Positions 11,221 through 24,335 of a DNA stretch of 64,000 bases are shown in pieces. The notes under the pieces were generated by a model. That model ran no database searches, was not told the DNA's origin, and was given only the letters and a program-made list of their open reading frames with translations. Within the stretch, counting starts at the first letter, position 1, and each line of letters starts with the position of its first letter. Where the stretch lies: the NCBI GenBank assembly GCA_025093985.1, contig JACAAK010000011.1, positions 372,001 through 436,000 of the forward strand. The letters run 5' to 3'. Made by a program: the position numbers and the translations under genes. The DNA is from Calvatia gigantea. Its lineage: Eukaryota; Basidiomycota; Agaricomycetes; Agaricales; Lycoperdaceae.

Positions 11221-13220
11221 CTATCCCTGTAGCAAATCTTCCCCGTGTCTATCAAACTCATACCTAATACTCTTCTCCCCCTGGCCTAAAACGTATTCTA
11301 TTGCTGGTTTTTTACTGTTCCCAAGCCACCTCAACAATGAACGGCGGGGTTTATACTGCCTGATAACCTGATCCCGGTGCGCCACAGGGAGCTAAAAATC
11401 TGAATGTGAGATTGCGAACCCATTGCTTTCATCTCTCAACACACCTTGTCAAAAAGCATTTCCAACGTCGTGAGGTTGATGCGGAGATGTTGGGAGTGTT
11501 TCGCAAAATCCACGCCAGTAAGGAGAACAGCAAGCTCTTCGTCCATCCTCACAAGCTGAATCCACTCAACAAGATGGAAGGTAGCCGAAGCGTATGCCTT
11601 CTGTCGAGCGGTGGTTTCAGGATTCCGGCCTGTGACCAGGTCAGCGATGGAACATAGGTACATGTGAACTTCTGTAGGTAGCTGGCGTACGAATTGCTAG
11701 AATTTCGGAAGTCTCAAATCCCTCTAAGAATATTAGGGCCTGTTTCAGCAAGGCCTCGTAATGTTGAGGTCTCTCAATGCAGAATCCTGGACCGGACCTG
11801 TGTAATGTCCCACAAAAACTCCATGAATGAGGCATGGTAAAGTTTTATGCTCCCAGAATCACTTTCCGGAACAACAAGAACGGAGTGGAGTTTGGATAGT
11901 GCTGCAGTCGCCGATGGGAGACTGAGTCCCAATATTTCGAGCAGTGGGGCGAAGGCCTTGAAGCCTGTGGAGTCGTTGTTCAGGAGCAATATTTGTTGAG
12001 TTATTGGGAGAATGTGGAGAGGGATGCGTTTCATTACAAGAGTGTAGAGTAAGTCAAGTTCTGCTGTTGGGCTAGGGCCGTTCGCCAGGGAAGACTTGCG
12101 CCAATTCGGAAGGGAAAGAACGGCCTTCAGCAGCTCCATGGGATCCAATGCATCAGGGTCGCCGATGTACTTCATCGCTGTCGAAGCATAGACGTAGAGT
12201 CCATCCGTTTTGTTAACGAGCTTCGAAATGTCCTCATTAGATGGCCAAGGAACGTCGGAAGATGACGGAACGTGTTTGCGCTTCTGGATATTCTCAAACT
12301 CGCCTCGTAAATAGAGTTCGATTTCCTGGTCTAATTCTCGAGACGCGAGAAGTGTTGTCTTCCAGAAAAGAGGAGAGATGGCTTCAGAAGAAAATGTCTC
12401 CATGATAGTGAGGCTCTGGACGACTGAAAAACGCCCACAAGAAAGGTAAGCGTTCTCCATGTTCTCGCACAGCTGTCGCGATGAGCTCAACGATCATGCA
12501 CTGTGCACGATTGTCTCTGCACTCATCCAATCCATCAATAATGATGACCCTCTCCGGTATTTCCACACCCTGTTTCCTCAATTCCATGAACGGTGAAAGG
12601 ATCAATTCTTGAAACTGTAGTTCAATGGTCTTTGTTAAGATTGAGGGATCTGTGCCAATCTTCGCATTCAGGATATCCGCGAAAGGCTTGGTCCGCGTTG
12701 AAATCTGATACGCAATGGAAGGGAAGAAATGATCGGGGTTGTCTCTTTGATTTGGCATGGAGAAGAAAAACGCGGCACCTAGCCGGTGCCTTGCTACTCG
12801 CTCCGCACAGGTCTGTGCAATGGCGGACTTACCAACGCCAAAAGGGCCGTTCATCCAGAACATGCGGAAGCGATCAAGCCGTCCGTAGTTGGCATTGGAC
12901 ACCCATAGCACAAAGTCCTGAATGTGCTGCTCACGGGTACCAGGATAGCATTTAGCTGCATATTTGCGAGCAGAAGAGTCGTGTGCAGCCTCTGGTATAG
13001 AGGCCTCGTACAATTTCATAAGACCTGCAGGTCTCACGTCAAATGATATGAGAACGGGGTATGGGAACTTACCGATCCTCTCATTGGTATGGTAGTGATT
13101 ATGTTGGGGCCCTTGGATGACCTGGAAGTTGCCATCATTAATTGTGAAGTCAGTCGAGTTATTGAAGATTGCAGAGCTCGGTGGGGGGTTGGAGAGTGAC
13201 AATGTTGGAAGAGACAACAT
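11221..13220 (-). pseudogene. NACHT NOD-like receptor with two frameshifts (NLR-2)
   Basis: The architecture matches the intact NLRs. Exon 1 starts 'MLSLPTLSLSNPPPSSAIFN' and holds 'DFTINDGNFQVIQGPQHNHY'. Exon 2 has Walker A 'MNGPFGVGKSAIAQTCAE', Walker B 'IIIDGLDECRDNRAQ' and 'FLWAFFSRPEPH'. The next exons give 'AYASATFHLVEWIQLVRMDE' and a last exon from about 11376 to the stop at 11221 ending 'YVLGQGEKSIRYEFDRHG'. Compared with the 45.8-kb paralogue there is one extra base just after 'SRPEPH' (about 12405-12410) and another after 'FMEFLWDI' (about 11800). Both shift the frame into early stops. All intron boundaries and every other motif are retained, so the loss is recent, or the two insertions are sequence errors. 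Confidence 0.8.
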
Positions 13221-14101
13221 CCCGTATACTGCAAATGTCGTTCTCTGACACCATCTTATAGGTTTGTTAAGTGGCTGTGGGATGATGTGGCACACGGCCA
13301 TACTATGATTGCACCGCCAACTTCTGACACCTATTTCACATTGGCTATTTGTACATAGTCTCGAGCTCTTTCAAGAAAAGATGCGCACATTGCGTGCACA
13401 AACAACACCCTGCGAGTAGCCAAAAGAACATTGATGGTGTATTTGGAACTGCTATCGCGCATTTTAAACGCAAAAAGCCCGAATTCCAGAATGGTTTCGT
13501 CGTTATCCCTACAAAAACATTACAACCAAAATAAGGGTCCGCAACGCACCTGAAAGCGCTCAGCCTGAATCTGTCAAAGAATAAACCCACAGCGATTTTA
13601 GTGGTGGAGATTTACCCCCGGGTCGCTCACGGAGAGTGGCGAGGTTCCATTTCCTCTCGAGGTCTGTGTCTGCTACACCCGGATCGGTTCTCGCTCCGCA
13701 GGACAGGGTATAGCAACAGCTTGGAAGGGGAGGGTCACGAACTGATATGAGGCGCGTACAAGACAAGGATGGAAAAGGCGAAAAGGCGAGGCCAGTACAA
13801 GGAATTGATGGACCAGCCACCGTTGATAGGCACACATTTTGCCGAGATTAAACACGGACCCGTTTATCGGAAGATGTCACAAAGATCAAGTTCATCAAAA
13901 ACAACAAGATGGACACAGGATGAAGACTAAACCCATCATGATGTGTGAATATCCCGAGAAGGCAGGTCAGGCGCCAAAAGCCCACATTCAATAAATGTCC
14001 TTGCCGGCCACTAAGGACCCGACGGAACACAACTCGCGGACCCGACAGTGAAAAAGTAAATTGAAAGCCGTGGAACACATTGAGATTCATACTGTACGTC
14101 C
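13221..14101. other. Intergenic, no gene seen
   Basis: About 0.9 kb between the 5' end of NLR-2 and the 3' end of the monooxygenase. Overlapping short frames on the minus strand lack motifs. Confidence 0.4.
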
Positions 14102-15823
14102 CTACAGGAGCGCCCTTGCCCTCTTCTGGTCCTCTTGCACGGACGCATTCCATATCCATTTCCAAGTTCGGATGATCTCATCAGCGAGCCCAATAAGGCG
14201 GGTCATCGAAACCGGTTCGTTCTCCTTCACATCTTCGAATCCGGGAGAATTCAATTCAAAGCGGAAACCTTGTCTCCTGGAAGAATTCAAGACAAAGTTT
14301 CCCATTGGTTGCCTCACTGTACTGTATATCTCCGACATCTGGGCTACGGTAACACCCTCTTGAACGCCCAGAGTTATGACGGATGCTAATACGTATGCGT
14401 CCTGCATTGACCTAGTGTAAAGCTCGTGTTTGTGATCACGTATTCATACGACGTACCTCCATTGCTTGGCCAGCACCACTTCCCAGGTGAGGAGTCATTG
14501 CATGTGCCTTTGATTGCAACATGTTGAGATAAATTTTATGATAGTTCATGCTATCCTGACTTACAGCGTCGCCTAGTAGTGCTATCCTTCCGCATCCGTA
14601 CGCAGATAAGGGCTTTAAAGTCCAGATTGGCCAACGAGATGGCACATCTAAACACTAAAGCCGAAGGGTTAAATGTGACACCTATCATTACCAATCCTGA
14701 ACACTGAGTGCTGGGACACACCTCTAAAAGCTGTCGCACTTCATCCTCCCATCCGTCAAATTGTGCAAGGGCCTCGTCTACTGTAACCTCTTGTACCCCG
14801 CCGTCCAACGGCGAGGTCCCTTCTTTCTCTGGTTTCGAATAAAAAGCCACCACGTTTACAAGGCGACCCAGGGAGATAGGGTAGGTGACGATATGCTTTC
14901 CAGCCAACTTCAATATCTTCTGGAGAAGTATGAGTTGACTAGCGTTCACAAACCTTGTTCTTTCCACAGTACTGGGAGCTGCATCAATGCGCCAGCGCTA
15001 TAACAGGTATTTAACACATAAAAACGTACCATTATAGGAGTAGAGATTGCCCGATGATTCGGGGCCTTCTGTTCCAAAACCTTCCTTAGGTATCAAACCT
15101 CTGTATGCGACAGAACCACTCCAGAGAGGATCTATACGGTCGCTTTGACTTGGAAACTTGGCTGTAAGGAAGTCCTTGCGGATAATAGACCTGATTCCGT
15201 CGGCTCCGACAATAAGGTCGAAACTGGCTATTGTCCCGTCATGAAGCTTGAGCGTAACAGCATCGCCGCGCTCTTCACAACCGACAACACGACTTGATAA
15301 GTGTATGTGGATGTTCTCCCCCAGCCTTGTTAGCAACGCCTGGTGTAAGTCAGCCCGATGAATTGACCGAGTTCCACCTAGGTAGGTCGGTTGGTAGTTG
15401 CAATATCCGGAAGAAGACTATTTCACACCTGGCATTGTCAGGTGGAGGAAATTAATCCCGTCCTTCTGGTCGCTCTTTCGGAAATGGAAGACAGTGTCGC
15501 TATTGACGGCGCCAGATCCCAGGAGATAATAAGTAACTGCTCGTTTCTTGATCAATTCCTGACAACCGAGCATTCCGAGAAGCTCCCAGGTTCGGTTGAA
15601 GATCGTTAAACCCGCCCCGATCTCTTCTAGTTTCTGCGCGGCTTCGTAGATATGGACCTCTATATTTTTGTCGTGGTCAAGCTGGCTAACAGCGACGGCC
15701 AAGGTCAACCCTCCAATTCCGCCTCCTCTTTAACTTTGCTGTCAGGAAGTGAAAGGAAGCTAATAACGGAACGAATGGTGCTCACACAATACCAAGTCGC
15801 ATTCTGGGGGGATCATTATTCAT
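14102..15823 (-). CDS. FAD-dependent monooxygenase, salicylate hydroxylase-like
   Basis: This is a class A flavoprotein hydroxylase that would use NAD(P)H, FAD and O2 to hydroxylate an aromatic or related substrate. Exon 1 ('MNNDPPRMRLGIV', start 15823) joins through a GT..AG intron to 'GGGIGGLTLAVAVSQLD', completing the dinucleotide-binding GxGxxG. Further motifs in order: 'YEAAQKLEEIGAGLTIF', 'GTRSIHRADLHQALL', the DG motif 'DLIVGADGIRS', 'HIVTYPISLGRLVNVVAFYS', then the FAD ribityl-binding GD motif 'YGCGRIALLGDA|AHAMTPHLGSGAGQAMEDA' split by an intron. The protein ends 'QEDQKRARALL'. One junction, 'QLLE' to 'VPSRWPIWTLKPLSAYG' (about 14725-14645), does not phase with a standard donor, so that intron or a base there needs checking. 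Substrate cannot be predicted. Confidence 0.85.
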
Positions 15824-16625
15824 GTTCAGAGACGGTGGGGAAACAAGTTGCGGTGGTTGGAAAAGAGAGGCACGGGCTGGTATACTCTCGGACCAGGTAG
15901 TGTGCGAGCTGACCCACTCCCTGTGAGAACCCGGGAAATAGTTCTCAACAGCAGAGGAAAGAGGGAGTTCCCAGTAGCATTTTCCACCAGATGCTATACG
16001 TCAGAGCACAGGGGCATAACTTTGTTTCCGGCTGGTGGCCGCAAGCTTCCTGGTCTAAGCCGTGCACTTGCTGTGGTATATTTCTTGAAAATTTTAGAGG
16101 CAGGACGAGCCCCGAGATCCGATGAGCCACAGCAGCTGTCGTTCGGGCAGACGCGACTGGATAAAATGTTAAAGCGTAGGTGGGAATATGTCAAAGCCTG
16201 ATGATGAACGACTTCGGCTGGACCTATGAAGTCACCTGAGGTGTTTTTTTCTGAGTGGGGCCTCAGTGGGCACTGATACGAACTCCGACCAAAAGTTCGG
16301 ATCAATGGCCTCTTTTCTGAGGGTGTCAATAAAAGCACATGCGACTTCAAGCGTCCAAGCGTCCAAGGCGTAAATTGGGATGAATTCTCATATGTTCATG
16401 TGCCATGTGTTATGAATAACCTAAGCAGAATGCAAGTAAGATAAAGAACAACGAATGAATGCTTATGACCTAAAGCCAACTATAGAGTACCCTCTATGAG
16501 CGAACGCCGAATACCATGGAGGCAATGAATGTGAAGGTTGAAGGAAGGATCAACAGCACCGTAGACTTCCACAACCGACGATCAGGCAAGATAGCCTCTC
16601 GTTCCGGATAATAATCCCCATCAAC
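15824..16625. other. Intergenic, no gene seen
   Basis: Promoter side of the monooxygenase and 3' side of the Ser/Thr-rich protein. A short direct repeat of 'caagcgtc' occurs at about 16350. No supported frame. Confidence 0.4.
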
Positions 16626-19600
16626 TCAAGCTAATCGCTGGCACCTCTCCAACTCAGCGCTAGCACTTCTACTTGAGTCAACCGTTTCCACAATGCCCAC
16701 ACTCGCACTTTCGGCATCCGTTCCAAACGTTGTTGTGCTCCTGTGTGCCACAGCCCCGCCAATGGGCCTCGAATAGTCAACATTATCCCTTAGGCTCATC
16801 ACACTCTCTCCACCGTCCTTCGACACCCCAAGACTGGACCACCCCACCTTATCACTCCCCCCTACACCACGGTGTTTGACTACACCGATTCTGGGTAGTC
16901 CAGGACCGCCCGATGCACCGGGTAAAATGTGTGGATTTAGTAAGCCTTCAACATAACTCGATGTTTCGGTGGGTGGTAGCCAAGTGTCAACGTAAGGTGA
17001 ATCGGAAGTAAGCTCGAACCCATGTCCTAGATTGTCTTGTAGGAGAGGCAGGGGATGGGGATATCCGTCTGGTATAGAGTACGGGTGTACCGTTAGCGCT
17101 GGTTCAATATGACGTACAGCAGGCACTGGTGGTATATCGCCCGTTGGCATCGTCATAGGCATCGGTTTAGGCGGATTTAGCAACGATGAGGGCATTCCAT
17201 AGTATGGGTATCCGTGCCCGTGGTGACTTGTTAGACTGGTGTGTCCCGGGCCACTACTATGTCCCAAGGAAAACGATATCGACGGTCTTGAGACGACTGA
17301 CTCTCCAGAACTTCTCGATAATCCAGGACTACGTGAGCCTCTGTGCTGCAAACTATTACTCCTGCTTTTCTCTCTCATCATGTCCTTCGACATCGACTTC
17401 AACTTTCCAAACAAGCCCTTCACACTCGAGCTGTCGCTTACGTTTCCACCTCCACTCCCACTACTATCACTGCCCGTCCTCAACCGTCCAGGAGGCACGT
17501 AACTGGAAGGCGGGAATTGATATCTCTCTGCAACAGGCGAAGCACTCTTCGATCTCCTCCCACCATCATCTATACCATGTCCAGAAGACGACGTTTGAGT
17601 AGCACCAACGCCAGCAGCGTTGATAAGATGTCCGTGACTTGACGACCCCAAAAGCACAGAACTGGTAATTGCATCGTTGCTCTGATGACCATGCCCTGTT
17701 ACGCTTGTCGAAGTCCCAGCGTCCCTAGCGGTGTGGTCGTCCCCAAACAAATCCGACGCGCTTCCACCGGCAGGTTCCTGAAAATATCCATATGGCACGG
17801 CCAAGCCGATTTGCACGACATTCGGCCAACACTCTGGTTCAGACTGCTGTTGGACAGGGTACATCATGGCGCTCTCTGCACTTGCGTCTCCACTGAAGCC
17901 ACCGTTCCGGCCGCCTGGGTTTTCGCCTCTATCCCCGTCACCACTGTCATAAGGATACGACGGATATGAGACGGGACCTGCTGGGAGCTGTCTCGTCACA
18001 CCATCACCCTCCATCATAACCGCTGCGCCAGACTGCAGCCCACGATGCCCATATCCCGGTTCAAATTCTTCATCATCCAATGGCGACCTCCATACGGACA
18101 CACCGGCACCACCATCGCGGGACAAAAAGTTCTCCCGCGATCCGTTAACAACGTCCCTTCTCTGTTTATATTTTTTGCATGTGAAAAAGATGATGAACAC
18201 AGAGGCTATGACACCGAACGTCCCCGCCAGTGCTATGCCGATGACGGCTCCGGTGTTATGAGCAAAGCCATCGGGGCGGCTTTTGTCGGTGCTGAGGACA
18301 CCGGTTTCAATGATTGTGCTGTAAGTGACGGTGGGGCCCGTTCGGGTAGGCGGTCGTCCAATATCTTGTGTAGGTGGAGGTGGAAATGGTGGGGTGTGAG
18401 AGCGGAACTGATGACGTCATGATAAGCTAGAATGCCCATCTCTTTGAACCGGATACTCTTACTGTTGAGGGTTATCGTTTCTGACTGTGGTGTGAGGACG
18501 GGCACAGCTGAGGTGCTAGAAAAATAATAAGGGAAAGAAGTAATTAAGGGGATCCGAAGACTTACGATTGGAAAGGGTATTGTAGAATTAACTAGTTACA
18601 GGTGTAGGCTCGAGGGTCGAATTGGTATTGTCAGAAGATGGCATCGTGGTCGACTGTGGAATGGGTTCAATTGTGCTGGATACATCGAAAGAAGTTGTCG
18701 AGACTATCACCCCGGTCGACACAGGCGGAGATAAGGTCGGACTTGATGAGGTAAAGATAGGTATCGACTCGAGAAGAGTTGAAGAAGTCGGCGCCGGAGT
18801 AGATGCGGCCGTCGATACTGATGAGTCCGACAGTGTTGTAGTGGCGGTCGTGATTTGGGATGTGTTAGTTGTTGAAATGATGGTTGGAATAATATCCGTA
18901 GTTGCGGACGTCTGGGTCATTGAAGCGGTTGCCGTTATCGCTGTCGCTGTCGAAATACTCACAGAAGTAGAGCCCTCGGTGGTAGAGGCATTAATGGTAG
19001 AAGTCTCAATCAATGTTGGAGACAACGTGGTTGATGGTTGAGTGGAAATATTCGATGTTGCTAAAGTAGTCGTGATAGGCGTTGTAGTCGGGGACGGTGT
19101 TACTAACAAAGTTGGACTCGGCTACGGTAGTAGTGTGAGCAAGTAGTTTATATGATGAAAGACAAGCTCCATACCGAAACCGGTGTAGGATCCCTTATCG
19201 TGCTGGAATTCGTGTTCGACTCTGATGTCTGCCTACTGGCCAATGAGGCGCTGACCACGGAATGCTCCGTCTGTGATGAAGTTCGTGGAGCGGGCCCAGG
19301 CTGATGAAGCGAAGTGGTACCGAGGGTGGGAGTCAGGGCAACCGTTGTCCCCAGGAGTGGAGGTGAACGGCGTTGAAGGGCTCGAGGGACCTCGAGCCGT
19401 GCTGAGGTTGGACTGGGCCCCCCGAGAAGTGAAGGATCCTACAGGAACGTCACTCCGAGTAGATAGGTCTGTAAGACACGAGGTAGGTTAATAGGCCCTA
19501 GTTGGCGCCGGATTTGACGGACCTGATGCGTTTGGCAATGTAGGGAGGAACGTAGGAGGAGAAGATGCTGCCCCGTACCAAGGTTAATGGAGTTCGGAAT

Positions 19601-20182
19601 AAAAATAGATAAGATAGCGTTACTTGACAAGGGAACGGAACTGCCCGAGCTCGAAGAGAAGGCTGAGTGACGATTGTACATTAATCACCAAAACGTGGGG
19701 ACGATATGGGAGAATAGGCGGACCTGTCGATGTGCTACCAGTGGGAGCACCTTTGATGAGGAGTTAGCGTCATGGGTTTGCAAAAGGAGACAAATAGAAC
19801 TCACCAGCCTCGGCCGTGGAGACTGGGGGCTTCTGGGTTGCACTTAGCAAGGCGGAACTAGAAAATCGTACCAGATGAGACGGGGCTATGTAACGCAGAG
19901 AACAACAACCGACGACGACGTAGAATCCTGCCTCCTAAGAGGAGAGTTTAAACGCGACGGGGGCCCATGGATTCGATGTGGTCTCCCACTCCGCGCATTG
20001 AATGGCTTCACTTGTGGTCCATGCACATCTCCCAATTGGTCCAACGCGTCGCTCTCGTTCTCGTTTACGTGCAAGGTGGGACTTGAAACACGGGCAGCAC
20101 CCCCGGCGTGAGTGGGTGAGACATTCTTGCGAATTGTGAAGCGGGATGGCGGTGAATTTGAATTATACCCTGTGTCAGACAT
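16626..20182 (-). CDS. Ser/Thr-rich single-pass membrane protein (Mid2/WSC-like topology)
   Basis: The clearest parts are the membrane span and the tail. After a Thr/Ser/Pro-rich stretch comes 'VTYSTIIETGVLSTDKSR', then the hydrophobic 'AVIGIALAGTFGVIASVFII' followed by the basic stop-transfer 'CKKYKQRRD' (about 18160). A low-complexity tail of about 500 residues, rich in Ser, Gly, Pro and His, ends 'SASAELERCQRLA' at 16626. Upstream exons are strongly Ser/Thr-rich ('TPSPTTTPITTTLATSNIST', 19109-18588), fitting an O-glycosylated outer domain. The first exon is placed at 20182 ('MSDTGYNSNSPPSRFTIRK') by continuity only. It has no signal peptide and several 5' junctions, including one near 18595, could not be phased, so the N-terminal third may be a separate gene. 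A cell-wall stress sensor or anchor role is suggested by topology, not by a recognised WSC domain. Confidence 0.6.
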
Positions 20183-22324
20183 GGTCGAGAACAGGGGCTG
20201 GGATAATGGATCTAGGAGGCGGGGGTACAGAGACGCGCAAGTCAATTGCGTGCGTCGGTGAGTCCGAATCGACCAGCGGAACGGGACGCTGTGTCTAAGA
20301 GAGGGAGGGAGGAGATTCCATCAAAGAGGAAGACTGAAGGACAGAACTATTAAAACGAGGATAACGTTAGTGGTGCTTCACGCCAGAGCTAATTCCATCA
20401 ACTCGGCCTCCGCCCGATCTGGTGCCCTGATAAACATAATGAACACAATTCCATCTCTCTTTGTTCCGTCTCCCGAGGTCGAGGACTGATATTTCCATGC
20501 CAACCCCCGCACACAAGTGAGAACAAAACCTTGAAGGCGAGGGGAAAGAAACGAGTCTTCCTCGCATCGCCGCGACAATCCGAGTAGTAGACTGCTTCCG
20601 ACCTCGGTCCTCGTAGAGGTCAGTAATGACGAACCCCACCTGTCAATTATTCCGCTCCTCGCTCCTCGTAAAAGAATTACCCAAATATCCTCAAGCAGGC
20701 CTCGCCTGTACCAAAGCTAAAACCCCTACGATCTGTGCACAACAGCAACATGCTGCCTGACCCGGCGTTCATGCGATTTGTATGGGCTGTGCTGTGTGCC
20801 GAATAGCGTTCCCGATCCCGATGAGAGACGATGAAAGGTCATTGACGTACTGTCACTCTTGTGTGATCGATGTGATCAATCGACCCCTGACAACGTGGCA
20901 GAGCTGAATTATTCTTGGGACCCTACCCTTGTCTTTATTTCGGACGACTTTCCTGTTCCAGGTCTATAACTTCGACCCCACACGATCAACATGCACAAAT
21001 AGAAACCACCTGCAATGAGGCTTTGAACCACTTAACGAACTAAATCCAATCTACATTCAACGAAGGATCCACAGCTCCATCTGCGCTTTATGATGGTGGA
21101 GCGGTCGGACTTCGTAGTCCCCCCACCGAAACGTTCTTCCGGAGCATTCCAACTTCCGATCCGGAAGCCTCTTTGAGTATACTGACAAAAAGACAACGAG
21201 ATCTATGACTCCTGAAGAGAGTACATATCCGTACCGCCGACCGTCTTTCTTTTTAAACAAATCGCTGAACCACTCCTAGTGCAGTCCTAATATCACGGAA
21301 GAGTGACACAGCAAGTAAGCTGTGTTTTCAATGTCCAATTACGGTTTACCCCACTAGTATCCAAGTGAAAATACTGCCATTACCCGTCATCAATGGCATA
21401 ATAAACGTGAGGACATCAACAGAAGTCTCATCCTCCCCTGCCCGTACCTTGCCGCTCCTGAGGTATTTTTCATCCATCACTGGTCCGGGAGCCGATATCC
21501 GAGGAAAGGTAAATGGTCTGACATCGCCCTTCCCCCTTTGTTGCCTGCAGAACAAGAGGCGCTCTCCCGTCAGATCAGCCAAAGGTTGACAGATCCTATA
21601 CCAGACTATTACCAGCGTAACATTGGGTGAATAGGGACCAATATGATCCGTCCTCCCAGTCGCCACCCCCGTTCTGCGCCTTACACCTTACATGCCTCAA
21701 AACTTGCACGTGGTTTGAACCTCGACTTTTTTAAGTATTTTAATTTCCTAATCTCTGAGTTCGAAGAATAGCGGGAGATAGAAAGCCAGGACTTCGCCAC
21801 GCTTTCCTGAGATACGTATTGCTTCGGGCATGAATAAACTGACGCAATTGCAGACAAGGCTGTTCCCGATCCAGTCAACACAACACGTTGTCTAGGGGCA
21901 CAGGGCGAAGTAAAACCATAATTCTGTTTATATCAACATATAAACCAAAAAAATTATTTTTATCCGAATCCAAAATCTGCTACTAACATACGGCATGCGA
22001 AGAAGGGCGGCTGCCCATAAGGTCGAAAAGAGATTGAAAGAGAATGCAGAAACGGGCTGAAATGATGAGACACAAAAACAAAGAACTCACCACGATGGGT
22101 AGTCCATACTAGAGGAAACAAACAGATAACCGGCGTTCTGGGATGACGGGGCGGGAAGTAAAAATCTGTCATTCTCCTTTGAACCAACTGTGAACGTCGG
22201 TCTCCAGGAAATCCAACTCCTACATCAATTGAAAAATCATCGGAGGGCCCGACCGTGACTGAATATTCTTCCGCGAATGTAGTGGGGGTGTGCAATCTGT
22301 CATCCTCACACCTCCTGGTTGTAG
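20183..22324. other. 2.1-kb intergenic region, no gene seen
   Basis: Scattered minus-strand frames (up to 122 codons, 21960-22328) show no motif. The last one directly follows the stop of the DUF2264 gene and is best read as its 3' untranslated region. Nothing else is recognised. Confidence 0.45.
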
Positions 22325-24335
22325 TCACTGTACGCTAATGTCGATTTCAGGTCTTTTCGTCCAATGCTCCAGCCATCCGGGAGTGGCACCTTCCGTTTCA
22401 CCAACACTCGGTAGACCAAAGACGCCCGCCGCAAGCCAGATATCACGTTCACTTGCCTCATGTTCACCTAGAAGCGTGGGCAGCACTGCCCTTGCAACTA
22501 TCAGATTGGAATTGGCGTCAGTCCTCAGCGCACGTCCCTTCCTCGTCCCAAGTTTACTAAACTCCACAATCCCAGAGACGCCGGCCCTGGATGCTGCACG
22601 TCCTTCCCCAGCCTTTTCATACGTTCCAAACTCCTCTCCTTCGGAAGGGCCCAAGGCTCGACCATCCTTCCCTTGCCCGTAGATCGCAAATGCACCCTCG
22701 GCTGAGATCAACTTCCGTCCAGTTTTAATGCGATGAATTCGGACGTGCCACAGCGGAGTTTCAGGTTGCGGAGGAAGAAGCCACGTTTCGACCTCAACAT
22801 CGTTCCAAGGATACCACATCGATCGCAGCAGCTTTCCGTTCTCGATCCTCGCCTCTTTCGTCACACGACGGCACTTCCATGTCTCCCTTCCATCGTCACT
22901 TAGTGCGAGGGTGTTATCGCCTCCGAGCTCCTCGAGGGTTCCGTTTCCAACAGGGACACTGTACCCGAACGTTGAGGAGTATGCTAATTTGCCGTACTTT
23001 GCAGCACTTTGTTTGACTGCGTATGAACATTGTTGACCGGAAGAAAGGAGGAATGTGTGGCCGCCGAGATTCGACATAATGTGCAATGGTTGCTTCAAGA
23101 ATTTAACCGTGTTCTTCAGCGCCTCAGGATAAGGTTCTTCCTTTGCCGCCCAGAAGGGGTGGGATTCAGGTAAAGCAAGCGCGATGAAAGACTTGCAGCA
23201 CCAGTATGGCGATCCGGGGGAGTTGTAGTTTTCGGTCATATTATGATTGGGGTAGCAATAGCCAATCGTCAGGGTACCATCTGGGTAATAGGCCCCGGGC
23301 TGTTTAGCCCAGAAGCGCAGGTTGCGAAGTTGGAGACCCTTGATGGCGCCCCATGTGAGTGGTGCTGGTAGCTCTACGTTCGCAAAGGCCAGAGCACCCC
23401 AGAACGAGGACATAGCGAAACGGTAGGTCATACTTCGTCCGAAGGGGATTGCACGTCCTGTATTAAGGTTGGGTTGAACTTCTATACAATGGAAGGTTGT
23501 CACTTTGCTAACCTTCTTCATCAAAGTAGTGAACGAAGTCTTGTGCGAATTGGCGAGCTCGATTACGATATTCCTCGCAGCGTTTCGGATCAGAGTCCTG
23601 TGCTAATCGGGAATACACAAGTTGTGCAAACTGAATTGCGAAGGACGAGGAGTAGTAGTCAAGTTGTATGACACCTTCTGGGCCATCTCGAGACCAACCA
23701 TCACCGATGTAGAATGTATCCAGGTGGTCAAGATCCGCTTTAATTCTTTGAGCGTCATATCTCGGCGACCCAACCTTTGACAATCCAAGGTTCGCAAACA
23801 CCTATTCCGATGATCAGCTTTTCTTTCATTCCCAAACAGTCAATGAGCTCACCCTGAACCATAACCAGTTCGTATTTGGCATCTGCTTGTCGTTCATGCC
23901 ACCGAGCCAATCCTCCAAGCTCCGCTTCGCACTCTCCTCGAGCTTATCCCAAATCTTCTCCTTTGCGACGCTCAACGCAAATCCAATTGCCGAGCACTCG
24001 ACCATTCTCTGATCCTTGTCCCTCATATCACCCCAAAATTCTTCATGATTGCGATCAGTACCATTCTTGAAACCATCAATCCAACGTTGTGTTCCAGTGT
24101 AATCAGCACCGCCAGCGAGGAGGGATGCGAGACCCCAGATAGGCCGAGAAAAGCCCTCGAGCTGTGCGGCGGCTTCGTCATAGTGCGTTGCGGTGTGGCC
24201 AAGGTGAATACGCGCACCACCTGGGGAGGTATGAGAAGCGAGGGGATCAAGGAGGCCTGTTAGGAATTTTTGGAGGTCGGATTTGGTGACCAGTGGATTG
24301 GATGCGAACGAAGTCGTTTCTGCGAATGAGGTCAT
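22325..24335 (-). CDS. DUF2264 domain protein
   Basis: Three exons join cleanly: exon 1 from 24335 ('[20 protein letters not shown]') to '[10 protein letters not shown]'; exon 2 '[20 protein letters not shown]' to 'VHYFDEEG'; and exon 3 '[20 protein letters not shown]' to the stop at 22325 ('RPEIDISVQ'). The total is about 640 residues. The Trp- and aromatic-rich sequence ('[16 protein letters not shown]', '[20 protein letters not shown]', '[20 protein letters not shown]') matches the DUF2264 family of bacteria and fungi. Its N-terminal half is expected to form an alpha/alpha toroid like those of six-hairpin glycosidases. No signal peptide is seen, so it is probably intracellular. Activity is not established here; a carbohydrate-active role is inference from fold. 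The gene appears intact. Confidence 0.85.

Noticed and set aside
13560..14193. Chain of overlapping 60-105-codon minus frames
   Set aside because: No family signature, frames overlap one another, and part is in the monooxygenase 3' exon in the wrong frame.
21346..21666. 106-codon minus frame with an overlapping plus frame
   Set aside because: No start context, motif or splice partner; treated as intergenic.
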